From Verrucomicrobiales bacterium (GTDB lineage Bacteria > Verrucomicrobiota > Verrucomicrobiia > Limisphaerales > CAIMTB01): a stretch of DNA of 36,563 nucleotides. Below the pieces are notes generated by a model that worked only from the letters and a program-made list of their open reading frames with translations, made no database searches and had not been told where the DNA came from. Shown piece after piece: positions 1 to 7,330 of the stretch. The stretch lies in contig JAEUHG010000181.1 of the NCBI GenBank assembly GCA_016795425.1, forward strand, positions 1 to 36,563, given 5' to 3'. The translations under genes and the position numbers were made by a program. How positions within the stretch are numbered: the first letter of the stretch is position 1; every line of letters starts with the position of its first letter.

Positions 1-64
1 GCGCCAGCCCCCCCATGGGGGGGCTGAGGTTCTCCTTCCGGACACCATCAACTTCCTCTGGCAT
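1..64 (-). CDS. 5' end of an unknown gene leaving the window (partial)
   Basis: A minus-strand reading frame opens with ATG at 64-62 and stays open to the window edge, giving about 21 residues (begins MPEEVDGVRKENL, then SPPMGGLA). A GGAG Shine-Dalgarno (positions 74-71) sits six bases before the ATG, which supports a real start. It lies downstream of, and in the same direction as, the integrase and the excisionase-like gene, so it is probably the next gene of the integrated element. The product cannot be identified from so few residues. Its ribosome-binding site lies inside an inverted repeat (66-94). Confidence 0.45.
   Translation of the reverse strand, partial: MPEEVDGVRKENLSPPMGGLA
5..26. 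repeat. 22-bp perfect palindrome
   Basis: Positions 5-15 (CAGC, then six C and A) are the exact reverse complement of 16-26, with no spacer. The centre is an NcoI-like CCATGG flanked by C and G runs. It lies inside the partial frame at the left edge, where it encodes Ser-Pro-Pro-Met-Gly-Gly-Leu, so it may simply be coding sequence. It has no T tract and is not a typical terminator. Confidence 0.5.
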
Positions 65-65
65 A

Positions 66-94
66 TAACACTCCGTTCTATCATTGGAGTGTTA
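66..94. repeat. Inverted repeat overlapping a ribosome-binding site
   Basis: TAACACTCC (66-74) and GGAGTGTTA (86-94) form a perfect 9-bp inverted repeat around an 11-base centre. On the minus strand the second arm contains the GGAG Shine-Dalgarno of the gene starting at 64. As RNA, this hairpin would hide the ribosome-binding site; as DNA, it could be an operator for a dimeric repressor. The rest of 95-272 shows no gene that I can support. Confidence 0.5.
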
Positions 95-272
95 CCCAAT
101 TTCGATACCCAAGGTGGGGTCATGATCTGGTCGTTAGGACAGTAGTGCCCCCGCCACCCTCCGCCTCCACCTTGACGGCCCGCCGCTCCGCCGTGATCCC
201 AACCGGCGCTTAAGAGGCACGCGCGGAGATCTGCCGGAGGGAGAGACCAGCGAGCAGGAAGAATTCTGCCGG

Positions 273-488
273 TCACCCGATGCGAACGGCGCGGCAATGA
301 TGCTCAAGCCACGCGCGCACGGCACCAAGGTCATAGCGGTTCCGGCGGGGACCTAGTCGATAGTAGGGCAAGCCCCGTTGTTGGTAGACTTCGATGGTTC
401 GGGTCGAAACGCCCAAGAAGTTGGCCAACGCTCGCTTCGTCATAAGTCCCGACTGGGACCCCGTTGCTCCGACAAGAAGTTCACTCAT
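273..488 (-). CDS. Excisionase-like helix-turn-helix protein
   Basis: This small protein (71 aa) has a MerR/AlpA-type winged helix-turn-helix (the HTH_17 type of excisionases). The core is MTKRALANFLGVSTRTIEVY (residues 16-35), followed by the typical wing RGLPYYRLGPRRNRYDL and the closing helix AVRAWLEHHC. Such proteins bind DNA as recombination directionality factors or as activators of integrase genes. It lies 125 bp downstream of the integrase stop on the same strand, which fits an int-xis module. The start at 488 is the longest; Met16 (position 443) is a plausible alternative because the conserved domain begins there and no good ribosome site precedes 488. A role as a plain regulator of the neighbouring element gene cannot be excluded. 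Confidence 0.75.
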   Translation of the reverse strand: MSELLVGATGSQSGLMTKRALANFLGVSTRTIEVYQQRGLPYYRLGPRRNRYDLGAVRAWLEHHCRAVRIG

Positions 489-613
489 GCCATGATCTTA
501 ACATCCTCACATTCCCGCTATTTCATCGCAAAATGGCCGGTTTATCGCGGTGTAGAACGTGCGCAGAGCCGGTGATAGCAAGAGTTAAACGCCCGGATTC
601 GATGCATTTCGAG

Positions 614-1873
614 TCAAGCGAGAATTCGATGATTCAACTGGCCCACTATCGTCGACGGACGAATGCCAAACCATTGATCGGCTTCATCGGGTCGGACCAA
701 TTCGGCGTAATGACGATGAATCATGGTCTGCGAATTTCCGGCCTCCATGGCCACCTGTGCCGAATTTCGAATCTGCGCGAGTCGATAAGAACAGAACGAA
801 TGCCGAGCTGCGTTCTCGCGCCAAGAAAGCCCCGCACGTTCCGCCGTGGAACTTTGAGCCTGGTGAAAAGCCCATTCCCGCTTTGGCCAAAGCGGCCCTG
901 ATTCCTGGCGATCGAGGGCCAGCCACTCAGCGAGATTGGGCGCGATGGGAACCAATCGACGAGAAGCAGTCTTTGCCTTGTCTCGGCCAACCGCAATGAA
1001 CGCTCGGGCCAAGTCGACGTCGGTCCAATCGAGGCGCTGAACCTCTTTGGATCTCAATCCCGCGAAGAAGGTGATCGCCAGACAGGCACGAATCGGCGGC
1101 TGCGCTTGGTTCAAAATGCGGCTGGCCTCCTCGGGCGTGAAGAGAGTCACGACCCCTCGTCTTCGAACCGAAACTCTTTCAAGATTTACGACCGGATTGT
1201 CATCGCGATGAACCCAGCCGCGAGCCACCGCATGATTGAAGAGAATCGACAATACCCGGCGAAAATTCAGAACCGATTGTGCCGACAACCCGAGATCATC
1301 CAGCCACCGCTGAAGTTGGGGCGTGGTTAGATCACCCAGGTCACCGGTGAAACTGGAGGCAAACCGCTGAAGTCGGTTTCTGAGGTCGGCCAGATGACGA
1401 GCCGACATGCCGCGCGACTTTTTGAACGCGATCAGTTCGCTCACGGCGTCACCGATCGATGTCTTGGTAATGGCCGCCCGACGCGAGAAATGCCGGGCCG
1501 CTTCGATCATACGGCCAGGTTGGTTCCCCAGCAGGGCGGACGCCTCGGCAAAGGTCGCGGCGGCGACTTCCAGCGAAACTCCAGTTGGGCGCAGAAGCTC
1601 AATGGCCCGTCCATAGGCCGCCCGCTCCGCCGGACTGAGTTCCAGGGCAACCACTTTTCCGGCCGCGAGGTTTTGGGCGATTCGCGCGGCTTCCCGTTCG
1701 GCCTCATCGCGGTCGGCAAACGTGATCAGGCGCCGCTTGCCGGTGGTGTAGTCGGACACCTGCCAGAAATCCCGTCCGTCAGCCTTCCGCCGAACGTGGT
1801 AGATGCGGACCTGAACGTTGCCAAAGGAGGCCTTTTTGGGAGCGGCGCGAGGGTTAACAGGACGGCCCTTCAT
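614..1873 (-). CDS. Tyrosine recombinase / integrase
   Basis: 419 aa. The N-terminal half (about 1-230) resembles arm-binding and SAM-like core-binding domains (ISELIAFKKS-type helix near 145, 'LNFRRVLSILFNHAVARGW' near 202). The C-terminal half is the phage-integrase catalytic domain: Arg in AGLRSKEVQRLDW (R274), Lys near 299-301, Arg in NAARHSF (R357), and the nucleophile Tyr in MIHRHYAEL (Y389). Both positions normally occupied by His in the R-K-H-R-H-Y set are Asn (N354 and N380), as I recall for an integrase group common in Verrucomicrobia that ends in 'WFGI'. It would cut and rejoin DNA at an att site. It starts 92 bp from the 3' end of the tRNA-Sec gene and reads away from it, the usual arrangement for an island integrated at a tRNA. 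No Shine-Dalgarno is evident before the ATG at 1873. Confidence 0.93.
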   Translation of the reverse strand: MKGRPVNPRAAPKKASFGNVQVRIYHVRRKADGRDFWQVSDYTTGKRRLITFADRDEAEREAARIAQNLAAGKVVALELSPAERAAYGRAIELLRPTGVSLEVAAATFAEASALLGNQPGRMIEAARHFSRRAAITKTSIGDAVSELIAFKKSRGMSARHLADLRNRLQRFASSFTGDLGDLTTPQLQRWLDDLGLSAQSVLNFRRVLSILFNHAVARGWVHRDDNPVVNLERVSVRRRGVVTLFTPEEASRILNQAQPPIRACLAITFFAGLRSKEVQRLDWTDVDLARAFIAVGRDKAKTASRRLVPIAPNLAEWLALDRQESGPLWPKREWAFHQAQSSTAERAGLSWRENAARHSFCSYRLAQIRNSAQVAMEAGNSQTMIHRHYAELVRPDEADQWFGIRPSTIVGQLNHRILA

Positions 1874-1880
1874 GGGCCCA

Positions 1881-1902
1881 AACTGTCTGACAACTGTCTG
1901 AC
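1881..1902. repeat. Two tandem 11-bp repeats upstream of the integrase
   Basis: AACTGTCTGAC occurs twice head to tail (1881-1891 and 1892-1902), directly before the integrase start and between it and the tRNA gene. The place and spacing (one DNA turn) suggest arm-type integrase sites, or operator sites controlling the integrase. This is inference; only the repeat itself is seen. Confidence 0.6.
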
Positions 1903-1964
1903 AAAATCAATTTTTGCGCCTAAAACTCAATTTGTAGTCCAACGCGTATCGTCGTAAGTCGTTG

Positions 1965-2061
1965 TGGCGGAGAGGGAGCGAATCGAACACTCCTGAGCCG
2001 GGTCGACCGACTCACAACGGTTTTGAAGACCGCGAGGGCCACCAGGCACCCTTCACTCTCC
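1965..2061 (-). tRNA. selC: tRNA-Sec (anticodon TCA)
   Basis: On the minus strand, a 97-base tRNA with encoded CCA (1967-1965) and discriminator G. The anticodon stem GCGGT/ACCGT encloses loop CTTCAAA, giving anticodon TCA, which reads UGA. The long variable arm (TGAG-TCGG, loop TCGA, CCGG-CTCA), the TGGT D-loop and G73 are those of selenocysteine tRNA. The T loop is TTCGATT with stem GAGTG/CGCTC. Oddly, the strand between the T loop and the discriminator has 12 bases, not the usual 13, and base 7 (T) faces C in the acceptor stem. The D stem (AGGG..CC/GG..CCCT) needs a two-base bulge. It could be a real variant, or a chimera made by integration at its 3' end. It shows that the organism probably makes selenoproteins. 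Confidence 0.85.
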
Positions 2062-2152
2062 CACACGCCCGTCGCAACCAACCGCACTCCCATCCCCCTC
2101 TGCAAGTAGAAGCATCGACCGCATCCATCCGATTCGTCGAGTCCGGGCACGC

Positions 2153-3586
2153 CTATGGTTGAACCACGACCAGGTTCGTGCGGCTCCCACCATCCAACCA
2201 CTCGAATTGTCGGACCCCATTCAGCGTGAGGGCGCCGGGTGCGCCTGAGACGGCCGGAAACTCGAAATCACGCAGGCGAAGGCGCCCAACATCCTCCGCG
2301 ATCAGAACGGGACGCAGGTCGTCGGATTCAGCAGTCACACGGACGTCATCCAGTTCGAAGTGCTGCACGCCACGGACGTAAAGGGCCCAAGCCGGCAGAG
2401 GGCGGGCGTCCACTCCCGGCCCCTTCACGCGAATGTGTTGCGGATCGGGCCTGCCTCCGCCGGTGAACTCCAGACTCACATCCCGAAAGACGACGTTGGT
2501 CATCGGCGTCTCCGCCCAACTCTCGATCGAGGCCGCCGTCAAATAGCTACCGGTCACAGAAGCCCGCTCCACGGTGATCCTGCCGACGGAGTTGCCGGGC
2601 TTGGTCACAAAATGAAACGGGGTCGTGGTGTTATGAATCGTCACGTCCGAAACGAGTACGTCATCCAACAATCCCTGGGTAGCGTCCCAAGCTCCCGGCT
2701 GAAGATTGACGGCCGCGAGCATGTTGGTCCGCCGTCGCTCACCCGAGGTTCGGTGCGGTTCCTCGCCCGGACCTTTGAAGAGACAATCGTGAATAACCAA
2801 CCGGGTGGCGGGTCCGATGAGCCGGATTCCATTGCAGGACGAATTGATGAGGCAATCGGAAATGACGGTGTTGTTCCAATACCGACCCGCGATCGAGTCG
2901 TCTCCGGTATAGAACTGGCAACCAACGATGGTCACGTTGTGGCACCATCGGTTCGGCGCGCCCCGCCAATGAACCCCATCCCAGCCACCGCGGAATGTGA
3001 CGCCGCGGATCTCCACGTCGTCGCTGACCTGGAAGAAAATCGCGTAGTTGGCGGCATCGACAAAGGTGAGATCCCTGATGCTGAATCGCCGGCAACCCAC
3101 AAATACCAGCGCATGGGGTCCACGCATTCGCTCCTCGCCGGTGGGATCGAACACCCGGTTGCCGTCGATCATGCCGGGTCCGGCCAGGGTGATGTCTTCT
3201 GCGTTCTCCGCCAGAAGCAACGCACGATGCCACTTTCCCCATCTTGCTTCAGGGAGGTACTCCGGAGGAGTCGGCTGACGATACTCGGTGAGGTTGGTGG
3301 TTCCCAAGAGCCGGGCACCGGCATCCAGATACAAGGTCACTCGACTCTTCAGGATCACGGTACCCGACAAATACACGCCGGGAGGCAATCGTACTTGGCC
3401 TCCGCCAGCGTTAGCGCAGACCTCAATCGCTCGGTTGATGGCCTCGGTGTCGAGCGTCTGGCCATCCCCCGCGGCGCCGAAGTCCCGGATGTTGAAGAGT
3501 TTGGATGAGGCCGCTCCGGCACCAGGTGCGACCGCGGCAAATGCCAGAAAGGCGATGGCTGCTGAGGTTAGGAGCAACGCCCTCAT
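2153..3586 (-). CDS. Secreted GH28-like right-handed beta-helix protein
   Basis: 477 aa from the ATG at 3586, chosen because it starts a clear signal peptide (MRALLLTSAAIAFLAFAAVA, then PGAGA); longer in-frame starts only add a non-hydrophobic leader. After it comes the pectate-lyase/GH28 entry motif 'FNIRDFGAAGDGQTLDTEAINRAIEVC' split around residue 30-55, then a turn-rich beta-helix to the end. Polygalacturonases and rhamnogalacturonases (GH28) hydrolyse pectin. Here a GWDG and a TGDDS segment match the acidic catalytic motifs, but the GHG and RIK motifs are not evident (SSCNGIRLIG stands at the GHG place). The exact substrate is therefore uncertain; a lyase or a GH28-related family is possible. 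It ends 91 bp before the tRNA-Sec, on the same strand, and is the last host gene before the integrated element. Confidence 0.8.
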   Translation of the reverse strand: MRALLLTSAAIAFLAFAAVAPGAGAASSKLFNIRDFGAAGDGQTLDTEAINRAIEVCANAGGGQVRLPPGVYLSGTVILKSRVTLYLDAGARLLGTTNLTEYRQPTPPEYLPEARWGKWHRALLLAENAEDITLAGPGMIDGNRVFDPTGEERMRGPHALVFVGCRRFSIRDLTFVDAANYAIFFQVSDDVEIRGVTFRGGWDGVHWRGAPNRWCHNVTIVGCQFYTGDDSIAGRYWNNTVISDCLINSSCNGIRLIGPATRLVIHDCLFKGPGEEPHRTSGERRRTNMLAAVNLQPGAWDATQGLLDDVLVSDVTIHNTTTPFHFVTKPGNSVGRITVERASVTGSYLTAASIESWAETPMTNVVFRDVSLEFTGGGRPDPQHIRVKGPGVDARPLPAWALYVRGVQHFELDDVRVTAESDDLRPVLIAEDVGRLRLRDFEFPAVSGAPGALTLNGVRQFEWLDGGSRTNLVVVQP

Positions 3587-3721
3587 CAAGGATCCGATCT
3601 CCAGCACGACACGACATCCATTGCGATATCCCATCAGAAAGCCTCAGCGAAGGCGCCGGGATTGCCTGTTACCCGGTAGTGGTCCGGCAAGGCACGTGAT
3701 GGGAAACCCTCGGACAAAGCC

Positions 3722-4138
3722 TCAATTGCTGACGTTTTGGATCTTCAAACCATCCACCGCCTTGGGGTCGATCGCCTGCAGCGCGTTACCCACCGCCGTG
3801 AGTTGGTCGCGATCGGTGGTCTTCAACATCTCCTTGAGGTCCGGAACGGCGGACTTGGCCGCGGGGCCGATGGCCCCCAGCGTAAATGCCGCGGTGCGAC
3901 GCACCACGTCATCCTCATCCTTAAGCAACGGGGTGATTTTCGGAACAGCGGACGCCGCGGCGGCACCCAATTTCGAGATTTCTGCCAGGGCGTTGATCTT
4001 GGCGTCGGAATCCCCAGACAACGCCGTCAATTGGGCGTTGAGGTCAACGTTGGCGGCCTTCTCCCCTCCGCAGCCGCTAGCCAAAAGAACCAAGCCGGCA
4101 AGCGCAAGGGACCCCAAGGTGGTCATGAGCTGGTGCAT
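3722..4138 (-). CDS. Small HEAT-repeat lipoprotein
   Basis: 138 aa. The N-terminus is a lipoprotein signal: a hydrophobic stretch LGSLALAGLVLLASGC ends in the lipobox ASGC, so Cys would be lipidated and the protein held in a membrane facing the periplasm. The rest is helical with two or three HEAT-like units (ISKLGAAAASAVPKITPLL, then DEDDVVRRTAAFTLGAIG, then SAVPDLKEMLKTTDRDQ). HEAT repeats serve as protein-binding scaffolds; no enzymatic role is evident. The ATG at 4138 is chosen over a second ATG at 4126, with a GGAG four bases before it; upstream in-frame codons do not suit a signal peptide. It diverges from leuB across 188 bp holding a small GGGGA-AAA-TCCCC hairpin (4246-4258). Confidence 0.75.
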   Translation of the reverse strand: MHQLMTTLGSLALAGLVLLASGCGGEKAANVDLNAQLTALSGDSDAKINALAEISKLGAAAASAVPKITPLLKDEDDVVRRTAAFTLGAIGPAAKSAVPDLKEMLKTTDRDQLTAVGNALQAIDPKAVDGLKIQNVSN

Positions 4139-4326
4139 GTACTCCACACTAGGTTTGGTCGGAAAGAAGGCAATGCCGAAGCCAGCCACCCGAAAGGCGT
4201 ACCGCCTCCTCCCCATTTCATCGCAACGTCCGTGTACCCGGTTCCGGGGAAAATCCCCTGTTGCCACGGCGGTTTCGGACGTTAGCCTGCGCCTCCCCGC
4301 AAGGCGGGTCTGCAGTTCATCATTTC

Positions 4327-5430
4327 ATGAAGAGTTACGATATCGCAGTCATCGGCGGTGACGGAACGGGTCCCGAGGTCACGCGCGAAGCGCTCAAGGT
4401 CTCGGAAGCGGCCGCCAAGAAATTTGGCTTCAAGCTCAACTGGCACCACTTCGATTTTGGCGGCGACCGATATCTGAGGACCGGTGAGGTCCTCCCCGAT
4501 AGCGCGGTTTCCGAATTGCGGAAATTCCGTGCCATCTACCTCGGCGCTGTCGGACATCCGCAGGTCAAACCCGGCATTCTCGAAAAGGGCATTCTGCTCC
4601 GCCTCCGATTCGAACTCGAACAGTACATCAATCTTCGCCCGGTGAAGTTGTACCGGGCCCAGGATTGCCCCATCAAGGACAAGGGCCCGGAACACGTCGA
4701 CTTCATCGTCGTCCGGGAGAACAACGAGGGGCTCTACGCTGGTGCGGGCGGCAATCTCTTCAAAGGCACACCCAACGAGGTGGCGGTCCAGGAGTCGATC
4801 AATACCCGTCGCGGTGTGGATCGTTGCCTCAAGTACGCCTTTGACGTCGCCAAGAAACGCCGCAACGGAGCCGCGTGGAAGGGATTAAAGTCTGAGGATG
4901 TCGCCGCGGGCAAAACATCCCAGCTCACGCTCTGCGGCAAGACCAACGTGCTCACCTACGCCTTCGACCTTTGGTGGCGCGGATTCCAGGAAATGGCCCC
5001 GGCGCACAAATCCGTGAAAACGGATTACGCCCACGTCGACGCCATCTGCATGTGGTTCGTGAAGAACCCGGAGTGGTTCGACGTGATCGTCACGGACAAC
5101 ATGTTCGGGGACATCATCACCGATCTGGCGGCGATGATCCAAGGCGGGTTGGGAGTCGCCGCGGGCGGCAATATCAATCCGGAAGGCACCTCGATGTTCG
5201 AGCCCATGGGTGGGAGCGCCCCAAAATACACCGGTCAGAACGTGATCAATCCGCTCGCCGCCATCAACGCTGCCGGCATGATGCTCGATTTCCTCGGCGA
5301 AGCCGAAGCCGGCGTCGCCATCGAAACCTCGGTCGTGCAGATCATCAACACCAAGATCCAGTCGCTCGCCGCCGGACGCATGGGCCACTCCACCACCGAG
5401 GTGGGTGATCTGGTGGCAGCAGCGCTCTAA
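4327..5430 (+). CDS. leuB: 3-isopropylmalate dehydrogenase
   Basis: 367 aa, usual length for the family. It oxidises and decarboxylates 3-isopropylmalate with NAD in leucine synthesis. Visible family features are the N-terminal AVIGGDGTGPEV, the substrate arginines in LLRLRFELEQYINLRP (R94, R104) and VVRENNEGLYAG (R130, Y137), Lys205 in GKTNVL, and the metal aspartates in HVDAI (D238) and TDNMFGDIITD (D262, D266). The NAD loop is GGSAPKYTGQNVINP. The sequence most resembles the actinobacterial-type LeuB with RE.xEGxY rather than isocitrate or tartrate dehydrogenases, although a related beta-decarboxylating dehydrogenase cannot be excluded. The ATG at 4327 is chosen because the conserved domain begins within six residues; no Shine-Dalgarno is visible. 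leuA, leuC and leuD are not in the window. Confidence 0.88.
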   Translation: MKSYDIAVIGGDGTGPEVTREALKVSEAAAKKFGFKLNWHHFDFGGDRYLRTGEVLPDSAVSELRKFRAIYLGAVGHPQVKPGILEKGILLRLRFELEQYINLRPVKLYRAQDCPIKDKGPEHVDFIVVRENNEGLYAGAGGNLFKGTPNEVAVQESINTRRGVDRCLKYAFDVAKKRRNGAAWKGLKSEDVAAGKTSQLTLCGKTNVLTYAFDLWWRGFQEMAPAHKSVKTDYAHVDAICMWFVKNPEWFDVIVTDNMFGDIITDLAAMIQGGLGVAAGGNINPEGTSMFEPMGGSAPKYTGQNVINPLAAINAAGMMLDFLGEAEAGVAIETSVVQIINTKIQSLAAGRMGHSTTEVGDLVAAAL

Positions 5431-5457
5431 ACCACTGGGCCAACACCGGCCACCCGC

Positions 5458-6687
5458 ATGCGGCTGCTGTTGGTGAACGATCTCGCCTCGTGCATCGGCG
5501 GAGCCGAGGTCCATCAGCGCGACTTGATTCCAGGTCTTCGGGAACGCGGCCACGAGGTTGCGTTCCTGCATACCGCGGTCCCGGATCCGGCACGGGATCC
5601 CATCGCGCCGTCCGACATCCCATGCTGGCATTTCGACGGTTCGAACCGCGGAGTGCTGGATCAGGCGCGTCTTTGGCGGCCCACTGTCGTGTATGCGCAC
5701 CGCATCACCGCCGTCGAGGCCGCCCCTTCGCTGCTCGACCTCGCCCCTTCGGCACTCTTCCTCCACGGGTATTTCGGAGTGTGCATCACCGGGTCGCGAT
5801 GCATGAAAGCGCCCACTCCGACGCCCTGCGGACGGGAGTTCGGCTGGCAATGCCTGGCGTTCTATTACCCGCGCCGATGCGGCGGATTGAATCCCAGGAC
5901 GATGTGGCGCGAGTTCCAGCTTCAACGCGCCAGCCGTGCCTTTCTTCATCGCTTCGATTTGCGACTTACCCATTCGAAGCACGTCCGCGACGAATACGTT
6001 CGCCACGGCTGCGACCCTCAGTGGACCCGCACCATTCCTTTTTTCGTGACGAAAGGCGCGGGCACGACGGAAGCATCGACCGGGGGTTCACCAAGACGGG
6101 TCAACGACGACTTGGTCCGCTTGCTCTTCATGGGGCGATTCGACGTGCTCAAGGGCGGGCAGGTCCTGCTTCGTGCGTTGCCCGAGATTCAGCGGCGCCT
6201 GTCGCGCCCAGTCGAGTTGACGATGGCTGGGGATGGCCCAATACGTGCCGACTGGGAGGCGCTTGCGCGACGGGTGACCGAAGGGCATGGCCAATCCCTG
6301 CAGGTGCGCTTCCCGGGATGGCTGACCGGTGAAATCCGCCGACGGGTCCTGTCGCAGGCTGACCTTCTCGTCGTTCCAAGCCTATGGCCGGAGCCCTTTG
6401 GAATGAGCGGACTCGAAGCCGGAGCGATGGGAATACCAGCTGTCGCCTTCGATGTAGGAGGCGTGCGGGCTTGGTTGCGTCCTGGCATCAATGGGAATTT
6501 GGCGTCGGGCTGTCCACCCACAGCCAACGGGTTGGCAGAAGCCGTGGCAACGACGGTCTCGAATCCGGTGGACTATGGACTTCTCTCCGCCGGCGCCCAG
6601 GAGGTGTTTCGTGAGTTCACGATCCAGCGGCACCTGGATGCGCTGGAATCCCAATTTGAGGAACTACTGAGCCGTCGGAATCGATGA
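5458..6687 (+). CDS. Glycosyltransferase, GT4 family
   Basis: 409 aa. Two Rossmann domains of the GT-B fold: the N-terminal acceptor domain starts MRLLLVNDLASCIGGAEVHQ, typical of GT4, and the C-terminal Glycos_transf_1 domain holds LLFMGRFDVLKGGQVLL (about 220), the GDGP turn and the nucleotide-sugar motif EPFGMSGLEAGAMGIP with the E-x7-E pair. It transfers a sugar from an activated donor to a glycan or lipid at the cytoplasmic face. Near residues 105-145 there is a cysteine-rich stretch (VCITGSRCMKAPTPTPC, then QCLAFYYPRRC) like that of a GT4 subgroup with possible metal-binding cysteines. It starts 27 bp after leuB. Donor and acceptor cannot be told from the sequence. Confidence 0.88.
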   Translation: MRLLLVNDLASCIGGAEVHQRDLIPGLRERGHEVAFLHTAVPDPARDPIAPSDIPCWHFDGSNRGVLDQARLWRPTVVYAHRITAVEAAPSLLDLAPSALFLHGYFGVCITGSRCMKAPTPTPCGREFGWQCLAFYYPRRCGGLNPRTMWREFQLQRASRAFLHRFDLRLTHSKHVRDEYVRHGCDPQWTRTIPFFVTKGAGTTEASTGGSPRRVNDDLVRLLFMGRFDVLKGGQVLLRALPEIQRRLSRPVELTMAGDGPIRADWEALARRVTEGHGQSLQVRFPGWLTGEIRRRVLSQADLLVVPSLWPEPFGMSGLEAGAMGIPAVAFDVGGVRAWLRPGINGNLASGCPPTANGLAEAVATTVSNPVDYGLLSAGAQEVFREFTIQRHLDALESQFEELLSRRNR

Positions 6688-6853
6688 TCGTGTCGAAGAG
6701 GTCACCCCACGGCGGAAGGAATTCTGATCTGCGTTTCTGCCCAGGCAGCGCGTCTCTTCCCTCTCTTGCCTGGCTTTGCACGGCACAACGTGGTCGTCGC
6801 GATGTTTTGTTGAGGGTGCGGGACGGCGTGTTGCGGGCAGGCAACGGCTTCCC

Positions 6854-7291
6854 ATGAACCCGCTCCGTTCCACCTCGAGTTTCGAAGACCGTGTGTCCCT
6901 TCTGACCCAGGAACTCACGTCGCTCAGGGATCCCCAGGAACGCCTCGCCTGGTTGATACGACGACCGTCCGCACCCCAGGTGCTGTTGGATGCCGGAGGT
7001 CGGCAGAACGACCACCTCGTGCCCGGGTGTGCCTCGCGCTTTTGGCTCGCGTGCACCTATGCCGATGGTCGGTGCCACTTCGCATGCGACTCCGACTCCG
7101 CAATTCTCCGATCCCTGGGGGCCCTGCTCTGCGAAGTGTATAATGATCTCGCCCCCACGGAGATCGTTAACCAGGAGCCCGACTTTCTGCGACGCCTCGG
7201 GATCCTGGATCCGTTGTCTGAGAACCGCCGACGCACCGTGCAGCGACTGCGCGAGCGACTGCGCGACTTCGCGAAGGCTGCCGTTGCCTGA
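6854..7291 (+). CDS. SufE-like sulfur acceptor protein
   Basis: 145 aa, the normal SufE size. SufE accepts persulfide sulfur from the cysteine desulfurase SufS and stimulates Fe-S cluster assembly. The family signature is the active-site VPGCASRFWL (Cys59), followed by the beta-strand CHFACDSDSAILRSLGALL and the C-terminal helices ending LGILDPLSENRRRTVQRLRERL. The ATG at 6854 is chosen because the first helix SFEDRVSLLTQELTSLRDPQERLAWLI follows at once; an earlier in-frame ATG (6776) adds an unconvincing leader. It is 166 bp after the glycosyltransferase and convergent with the HAD gene 39 bp away. No sufS, sufB, sufC or sufD is nearby, so it is an orphan copy here. Confidence 0.85.
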   Translation: MNPLRSTSSFEDRVSLLTQELTSLRDPQERLAWLIRRPSAPQVLLDAGGRQNDHLVPGCASRFWLACTYADGRCHFACDSDSAILRSLGALLCEVYNDLAPTEIVNQEPDFLRRLGILDPLSENRRRTVQRLRERLRDFAKAAVA

Positions 7292-7330
7292 AGATCCTCC
7301 TGGTCCGCGAACGACATCCGCCTCGCACCG

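Noticed and set aside
1965..2061. Reading the tRNA as tRNA-Ser
   Set aside because: Ser tRNAs also have a long variable arm and G73, but the anticodon here is TCA (reads UGA) and the D-loop is of the Sec type.
4246..4258. GGGGA-AAA-TCCCC hairpin as a terminator
   Set aside because: It lies between divergent genes (HEAT lipoprotein and leuB), where no transcript should end, and has no T tract.
3288..4361. Long plus-strand frame (357 codons) over the GH28-like and HEAT genes
   Set aside because: It runs antisense through a signal peptide gene and a lipoprotein gene with clear family features. Its translation is Arg/Ser/Ala-rich without motifs, typical of GC-rich shadows.
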